Positions 57,701 to 64,000 of a stretch of 64,000 nt of DNA are shown one piece after another; positions within the stretch are counted from its first letter, which is position 1; every line of letters begins with the position of its first letter. Position numbers and translations under genes: made by a program. Source of the DNA: Amanita rubescens. Its lineage: Eukaryota > Basidiomycota > Agaricomycetes > Agaricales > Amanitaceae. The notes below the pieces were generated by a model. The model ran no database searches, was not told where the DNA came from, and saw only the letters and a list, made by a program, of their open reading frames with translations. The stretch is taken from assembly GCA_015039365.1 (NCBI GenBank), contig WION01000029.1, positions 186,001 through 250,000 on the forward strand, written 5' to 3'.

Positions 57701-59777
57701 AGAGGGTGCACCGAAGAAGGTCATTTCAACGCCGCATTCTCCTCAGGGCCTCCATCAATGGAAGTCAAAGGCGGATAGGATAGAACAAGCGTATTCAAAG
57801 CGGCTCGGTGCTATAACTGGCGAGATCGAGGTGTTATTGCATGTCCGGCCTCTCAAAGGTCTGTTTACATCGATTTTCAATGTTATACGTTATTAATGCG
57901 CTTTTCAGGCTTGAAAAGGCTCGAAACCGGTGCATTAGTGAAAGACTATGAGGGACAGGAAAAAGAGGTTGAGCAGGCAGTACAGATGTGTCTTTCGAAA
58001 GTCGCTTCGGAAGATCCTCGGTTCATGGAAAAAGAAGCTCCTCCCCTTTCGGAGGAATTCCCGGAGGGAACGAAGCTCTTCTTCCTTGGTGAACATGCAT
58101 ACGGTGTAGCTGCTCAAGTATCCGCGACGAATGATTCTAGCCTATCAGTCGTACTTGCTGTGAGCTCCAGATCTTACGTCCTCTGAGCGGAGCCTGACTA
58201 TTCTTGTTTCAGATATACCCTTCTGACAAGCTCGAGATTGAAAAATTCAAGGCAGTTGTTGATACCAGGGTCTCCGCGCAGTATTGGCCGTCATTCAAGG
58301 CGGCCGAAATGCTCGGCATGTCCGGGCGGGCGTTATCTAAGATCACGTCTAGCTTCATGGTGATCAGCAGCGACGGTCAAAAGACGAATTTTGGTCTTAG
58401 TCTCAAGTTTGAAGCGAAAGCGCTCAAGGTTGTCAGTTATTCCAAAAAGAATGGTCGTCTCTGGGAATTCAGTGAGAAAGCCATTAACCTTATCCGCGAG
58501 TATAAGGTATTATATTTTCTTGGTGGATACTATTCTTTCTCACCTCTTGGTGCAGACAAAATTCCCCGAAATCTTCGCATCTTTGGATCGCAATGGTGAT
58601 GGTACGCGATTTCAGCCTACTGTAGGGAAGGATCTGACAAGTTCGTTTGAAATAGAGATGGTTAGGGTTGCAGACCTGTTTGGCGATTCTGATCCTCACA
58701 GACGCATAAAAGAGATACAGAGTTGGCTGAAGAGCAAAGGTGTCAAGGAGTTTGAACCTGTTTCCCTTTTCTGCGACCAGCTATCCAAGGTGCGAAGGTC
58801 ATACCTATAGCAAGAACCTACTAATGTGCATGATCAGGAAACTGTGGCAGAAATTGAGAAGGTAGCCAATGACTTCAATGCTAACAGAACGTCAGCTGGC
58901 ATCAAAAAGGCCATTGTCAAGGGGATACCACGACAGGCTGTGCTGAAGCCATCTCATGCCATTTATCGACTTCAAAGCCAGCATTTTGCACTTGGAGATC
59001 GCGTAATAATGGTTCAAGATTCGGGAGGTGTCCCACTCTCCGTGAAAGGTGTCGTTGTTGGCTTGAATTCCAAGTCTATAGACGTTGTCTGGGACGTGCC
59101 CTTCATGTCTGGCGTGACACTGGGTGACAGGTTTGTCACGCTCTGCTGTTCCAGCACAACGAACTCTCATCTCATGAACTTGATAGATGTTCCCAGTACC
59201 GAGGATCAAGCGTCCCCTTTAATTCATGCCTCAACTTGACAGACCGCCAGTTCATCATAGGGACCAGCCCCAAAGAACCACGGCAACCATTCAAGCCCCG
59301 GTCCGGACCTTATCCAGAAGTCAAACCACCTCCTGGACAGCGACCAGCGGCTGGATTCCGACCTCACGTGGCCGCGACGTAAGTTATCCGTTATGTTTTA
59401 GCGATTTTTATCATTGACGGCATCGACCTAGTCCCCAAGTAACTGTGCAAATCATGACTAATCCAAATAGGGCTACGCGCGGTACCTATGCTAATAATCG
59501 TTCCGCAACACATCATCACGCAGCTGCCGCTGAGCGTCCGTCCAGCGGTGAAGTGACCAAATCTGAAGCGTCTTCCCCGCAGGCGGACAACTCGCCATAC
59601 GCGGGTTATGGACGGGGTCAGTTCCATCGTGGAGTAAGCCGAGGAGCATACCAGCCTCGAGGAGGTCGCGGTTATAGCCATTACAACCATTACGCGCAGT
59701 CAGAACGTGGCCGGGGAAGTATGAGAGGTGGTTATCGTGGCAGAGGACGAGGATCAGCATCTCAAACACCGATGTGA
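54712..59777 (+). CDS. XRN1: 5'-3' exoribonuclease 1 (XRN1), first exon not found
   Basis: Sixteen exons with closing phases: 54712-54767, 54815-54853, 54901-55179, 55236-55551, 55604-55848, 55896-56593, 56643-56796, 56847-56968, 57018-57162, 57214-57858, 57909-58159, 58213-58506, 58556-58789, 58838-59130, 59187-59378 and 59471-59777; about 1420 residues. It degrades decapped mRNA in the cytoplasm. Seen: [84 protein letters not shown] (metal-binding acidic residues), [16 protein letters not shown], the SH3-like [19 protein letters not shown]...KGVVVGL, and an Arg/Gly-rich tail. The invariant start MGVPKFFRWI is missing. The sequence joins at SERYPLTSQ, and just upstream the same frame reads F-R-H after a TGA. 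Confidence 0.9.
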
Positions 59778-60401
59778 CGGCAATGTCGAGAATACGCATC
59801 GAAGCGCGGCCCAAAAAGTTGGAACAACCGGATAATGCTCAAGCCGGACGCTCGATTAATAATATTATCATACCCCTATCGCGCCGTAATGCATGTATAC
59901 ATTCCTCATGACTGCTACGAGTGTCAGGATGAGAGCCTTACGTTGATGCTCGATGTCAATGACCCCAATGCAGCGCAGTGGACCATATTGGTTAACGTAG
60001 ATATGGTCATATGACACCAGTTTTATTCAAAAGCAAAGAAGGGCTTCACGCCCTTCTTGTACTGATGTTTATATCGGAGGTTAGACTAGGCACGAGGCTC
60101 ACACGCCCGTACGCCGCATACGATCATCCGGGCACGAATCATTGGAATGCGATGTTTTCCCTCGCCCAAGATGACACCCATTGAATAAATTGCGTGGGTG
60201 AGACCTGGAGCCATCGTGCGGTGTTGTTCGCATCCGTTCAAGCTGTCAAGTTTATTGACATGTCTTTCATATAATAACTAGAACGCACCTCTGGGCGCGA
60301 TTACGGCCCGTCCTGCTTAAATTTCACGGGATTACGGTCTTTACAATTCTTTCCCTCTCCCCTTCGCTTCCGTGATACCGGTGTGAACATCAGGGACAGT
60401 A
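59778..60401. other. Spacer between XRN1 and the SLATT gene
   Basis: No gene. An inverted repeat GAAGGGC...CACGCCCTTC near 60038-60057 could form a short hairpin. Pyrimidine-rich leader (TTCTTTCCCTCTCCCCTTCG) before 60402. Confidence 0.45.
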
Positions 60402-61587
60402 ATGGACCCTCAGCAAACCCCGGAAACTAGGAAACCAGCCGAAGCCAGCATCGAATCCGAACAACATGAGTCCAGCACCTCAAGTGAACAAGCTGTGAAT
60501 GCCACGTCGCCAGAAGCGCAACAATATCCACTCTTAACTGTGGAAACGCCGCGAGGCTCACCCCAACGGGCCCCTCTCACAGAATCTCGACCGTTGCAGG
60601 CTCCCATGCCCGTCGCGCGTCAGACATCGGACCAGCCCCACGGGTATGCAGAGAGGCCTGGATACGAGGCCATGGCGCCTTCTAGTCCACATTGGGGAGA
60701 GGGGCCCAATCGGTACCCATTGTTGCGAATAGGCAGCACTGAACGCGTGCATGCCAGGCCGAGAACGGGCGATTCCGCGCGTCGATCAACTTACCATGTT
60801 GATTCGAGTCGATATCCAGGAATTCAAGTAGAACAAATTGTAAGTTTCTTTTATGAAAGGACAATGAGTAGTAATTTGGTAATTCGAAGTGACTCACGCG
60901 CTTGATAGGGCTCTCCTTCTCTCCGACCGAAAGTCAAGGCTCGTCTACAATCACTGGTTATCGAAGCCAAGAAGAAGAGAGACTGGTGCAATAAAACGGC
61001 CAACGGCGCGAAATGGGGTATCAATTTCGTCGCAGGCATTTCAGTTTTCTTGGGTGCGATGACGACGGGCGCATCTGCCATACGTTTGGACGGTAAGAAT
61101 GTAAGTTATACAAGTCGATTCAAGAAACATTGGCTAACCATGAACGTTCTCAGTTGGGAATTGCGACGACGATACTTGGTGAGAGTCACGTCCACGTGCG
61201 AATATTTTCGGTAATCTAAAAATATGTCAAGGTATATTGTCCACGTTGGCAGGCGCTTTCCTAACGAAAGTGAGAGCTGATCAAGAGCCGGAACGGTCTA
61301 TACGCCTCGCTGATAGACTTAACATATTCATACGCAAATGCGAGGATTTCGTTATTGATTATGGTGAGGAAGATGGCAGCAAACCTGAGTTCGAGACCAA
61401 GATCAACGGGTTCCGTCAAGAGTATGAGGGAGTATCGGGAAGCAATACAAGCAGGTATGTCTGTTTCGTATATTTCCGTTCTGCCATCTGACACTCGCTG
61501 ATTAGCGTGTTCAGCGTTAATCCAAGCCCCACAGACAAGGAAAAAGAGAAGGCCAACGACAGGGAAAAATCGGCAGCTCAGCCTTAG
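60402..61587 (+). CDS. Fungal SLATT-domain protein (two-transmembrane effector type)
   Basis: Five exons: 60402-60839, 60909-61100, 61154-61178 (a 25-nt micro-exon), 61232-61454 and 61515-61587. Phases close, giving 316 residues. The first 145 residues are Pro/Ser/Glu-rich and probably disordered. The SLATT core then reads ARLQSLVIEAKKKRDWCNKTANGAKWG, TM1 INFVAGISVFLGAMTTGASA (about 184-203), TM2 LGIATTILGILSTLAGAFL (about 211-230), and a helical part (ERSIRLADRLNIFIRKCEDFVIDYGE), ending in a charged tail. The SLATT family in bacteria supplies membrane effectors of nucleotide-signalling conflict systems. The fungal branch is uncharacterised; a membrane-pore role is inference. The next gene, 853 bp on and on the same strand, is a NACHT NTPase. 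Confidence 0.85.
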
Positions 61588-62440
61588 TCGGTTTAGAGCT
61601 TGCAATTGCATTTTCATTTATTATTGAACTCGGACTCGCTAACGCCCTATTGTATACACGCCCTGTTTAAGTAAATAGTTACAATACTTCTATTCACGGT
61701 ATATTATTGCACTGTATCGTACAGAATCAAACGCACAGTTAGTATGAGGACTGAAGTACATCAAGTCGCTGCTCCCTACCATGCATATCGCTCTCATAGA
61801 AGGCCTCACGGCCAGGGAATTGATCTTTCGTGCCAAGCGACTAGCGCTCGTGTGCACGACCTGGGGTCATCAGTCGGTATTCTGTTCTTCTTAGGATGTG
61901 CCTTTACCGCAATTGTACCTTCAAGATGAATTTGCTTTAAAAGGTTGCAGGGAAGAGGTCGCTGGTAACCGGTACTAACCGGTAAACACTGGAGGAAAAG
62001 TTAAAGCTAGAATCATACTGAGTATCAGCCCAACATCTGACCCAGTATCGGTCCGCCATCCAATGGTTTCGCTGCATTCGACATGGCGGCCAGAATCTGC
62101 CAGAATGCTAAGAGTGCTTAAATCAATCCAACCGTCGGATCACGTTCGATCACGAGTGATCGGGGTGTTTTTGCTCCAGGTTCTGCTCAACATACTGTTA
62201 AGTAAAGCAGTTGGATGAGCAACAATATCAGCACAGCACAGTAAGAACAGAGGGGACTCCGCCAGTGCGGACATGATGTTGATTTGATCTACTCCATGAC
62301 ATCATGTGACATGTCATTAACCTGAATAACCCGGAACCGTTGGCAGTGCATTGATTTAAAACAACTAACTGCTTTTCGTATTGCTGCGCTCCTCAGCTTG
62401 CTTGCTATCCGTCGATTTGCTGTAGTGATTGAATATCGCC
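61588..62440. other. Spacer between SLATT and NACHT genes
   Basis: A 61-codon frame (61744-61929) has no support. Repeated AACCGGTACTAACCGGTAAAC at about 61967-61987. ACATCATGTGACATGTCATT near 62300 contains a small palindrome. No exon that would join the two neighbours was found. Confidence 0.4.
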
Positions 62441-64000
62441 ATGCTGCAATCCTTTACCTCGAAACTAGGCCAAAAGCCCCACAGGATCGATAAGGGAAGG
62501 TTGAAGGATGCATTTATTACTGCTATCGATGCACTGCATGAGGTACTTCAGCTCGTGAAACAGCTTCCAACAAGCGTAGGACCCCCTGGGCTACATGCTG
62601 GAATCACCGGGTTGTTATTCGTTCTCGACGCGATTCAAGTAGGTTATTTATGCTCGAACTAACCCTTCCTATGCCAACGGCTATATTAGCAAACGGCTCA
62701 AAACGCAAATGACATCGAACAATTGGCGATACGTATACGAAAGTTATCATCGATCCTTGAAAAATTGCAACATGAAAAAACGCTCTCACCATCAATCGTC
62801 GCCCGAATGGATCGACTGTCTGAGTAAGCTCGTCTCACAAGCCACTTACAGAATTGGTCTGAAAATGTCCATAGAGAGTGGAATAATGACATTGAAGAGC
62901 TAAAGAAGCTTGCATCTCGCTATCTCGCAAGGCGTCTCATTCAGCGCAGCGGCGATGCAAAGGCGATAAGCGATCGCATTCAGTCGGTTACATGGTCAAT
63001 TCAGAATTTAACGGTGCGGTCCATAATGACGTGATACAATCGTACTCATTGCTACCTAATCCAGGTTGAAAGTATGCTAGCTATTGAGTTCACGCTCGAT
63101 GTAAGTTGCTTTATTTGAAACTTGATAAAATCGGCTCTCATACCCTCTTAGGAACTCGGCAGACTGTATCAAGAGGGCTTCAAATCGCTGGAACAAAAGG
63201 TTGACATTGTGAGCGAGCAGGTGGCACGTGTATCTCAGGTTCGTCAATGAATATGACTTCCGGAGCTTGTCGTTGAATTTTATATATTCTTTAGCAACTA
63301 AATGTCATGCCAGACTTGCAAGGTGACCGATAACCATTGTTGAAAAGCCAGAAATTCAACTGACATTTTAAGATGGGTGTCTTCCTCACGCGATTCTCGC
63401 TCCGTTTAATCATGTTGCTCGAGATCTTTGTTTGCACGGGACAAGGACCGATGTTCTTGCTCAAATATTTGCTTGGTTATCACCTGATTCACCAGTCTGC
63501 AACGATACCGTGGATTCTCGCATTTTCTGGATCAACGGAACTGCAGGAACGGGCAAGACGACCATTGCGCACACCGTTTCCACCACCTGCAAGGAGCGTG
63601 GCATCCCTAGGAGCCAGCTTTTTTTGTTCGCGCGACAGTGCGGACTGCAGCAATCCAAAACTTATCTTCACCACGATTGCCTATCAGCTCGGGCAGTTAT
63701 TCCCTCTATTCAAAGACGAAGTCGCTGCAGTACTCAGGTCAAATCGCGAAATAGGATTCTCAGATTTATCGTACCAGCTCAAGGAACTCGTCGTGGCGCC
63801 TCTTCGTACGATCGGGGACTCCATTACGCCCTGCGTGGTTGTCATCGATGCTCTTGACGAGTGCAAGGATGATAGTACCATATCAGTGGTCCTAGCGTCC
63901 CTCTCTATGCACGTAGCCGAACTTTCTCCTTTGAAATTCCTGATCACGAGTCGTCCTGAACGGCACATCACTCGTGGATTCACGTTGGAAAGTTTGGACC
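62441..64000 (+). CDS. NACHT NTPase (NLR-like STAND protein), partial at window end, frameshifted
   Basis: The first exon 62441-62638 (MLQSFTSKLGQKPHR) and several short exons code an N-terminal helical region (IEQLAIRIRKLSSILEKLQ; NDIEELKKLASRYLARRLIQ; LGRLYQEGFKSLEQKVD). From about 63374 the NACHT part begins: HGTRTDVLAQIFAWL, Walker A NGTAGTGKTTIAHTV (about 63534-63578), FFCSRDSADCSNPKLIFTTIAYQLG, Walker B VVVIDALDECKDDS, then FLITSRPERHI (sensor-like). The frame changes by +1 at GGCATCCCTAGG (about 63600-63609), between KERGI and LGASFF; the remainder is open to the window end. The exon border near 62800-62850 is uncertain. The C-terminal repeats lie outside. NACHT proteins are signalling NTPases; in fungi some act in non-self recognition. 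Confidence 0.83.

Noticed and set aside
1..64000. CRISPR arrays, bacterial operons, rRNA genes, LTR retrotransposons
   Set aside because: No regularly spaced repeats, rRNA sequence, long direct terminal repeats or reverse-transcriptase motifs were seen; the sequence is a basidiomycete nuclear region.

Overview
The window is nuclear DNA from a mushroom-forming basidiomycete (Agaricomycetes). The protein genes are split by many short introns (mostly 45-71 bp, GT..AG). The gene content fits this group: phenylalanine ammonia-lyase, indoleamine 2,3-dioxygenase, a fungal SLATT protein, a NACHT NTPase and a hAT transposon of fungal type. I rebuilt exon chains by hand from splice signals, reading phase and family motifs. 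Where phases close exactly over the whole gene I treat the model as good.

Layout. 0.9-1.1 kb: relic of a PX-domain gene. 1.3-3.9 kb (-): LRRC40-type leucine-rich repeat protein, sharing an 89-bp divergent promoter with ALG12 mannosyltransferase (3.98-5.9 kb, +). 5.96 kb (-): tRNA-Ile(AAU). 6.9-7.4 kb (+): small secreted 8-cysteine protein. 9.1-11.6 kb (+): complete phenylalanine ammonia-lyase. 11.8-15 kb: degenerate repeated blocks around two minus-strand genes, one resembling a PD-(D/E)XK protein. 15.3-17.6 kb: two related small secreted protein loci, the second decayed. 20.1-22.3 kb (+): ten-exon FAD amine oxidase. 23.17-26.93 kb: a complete hAT DNA transposon with 19-bp terminal inverted repeats and a perfect 8-bp target duplication. 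28.7-33.9 kb: two divergent indoleamine 2,3-dioxygenase copies, both frameshifted, flanking a MYND zinc-finger gene. 33.9-35.9 kb (+): a YPI1-type PP1 inhibitor and a Zn2Cys6 protein with internal repeats. 39.5-41.4 kb (+): O-fucosyltransferase-like membrane protein. 41.5-44.3 kb (-): ribosomal protein eS10 and a nine-exon aldose 1-epimerase. 46.5-48 kb (-): three-repeat MYB regulator. 51.2-53.4 kb (+): GMP synthase with one extra base. 54.1-54.7 kb (-): unknown gene. 54.7-59.8 kb (+): XRN1 5'-3' exoribonuclease whose first exon I cannot find. 60.4-61.6 kb (+): SLATT-domain two-transmembrane protein. 62.4-64.0 kb (+): start of a NACHT NTPase (NLR-like), cut by the window end and frameshifted.

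Most genes are housekeeping and unrelated to one another: glycosylation, translation, mRNA decay, purine synthesis. The more unusual material is (i) the neighbouring SLATT and NACHT genes, the two components here most like immune or self/non-self systems, (ii) the intact hAT element, (iii) the duplicated and broken IDO pair, and (iv) the repeat-rich 7.8-17.6 kb stretch with small secreted proteins. Several apparent lesions (GMPS, IDO x3, NACHT) need exactly one base to be skipped. This could be real decay or a base-level assembly problem, and the sequence alone cannot decide. Long spacers (17.6-20.0, 35.9-39.5, 44.3-46.5, 48.0-51.2 kb) show no gene I can support.
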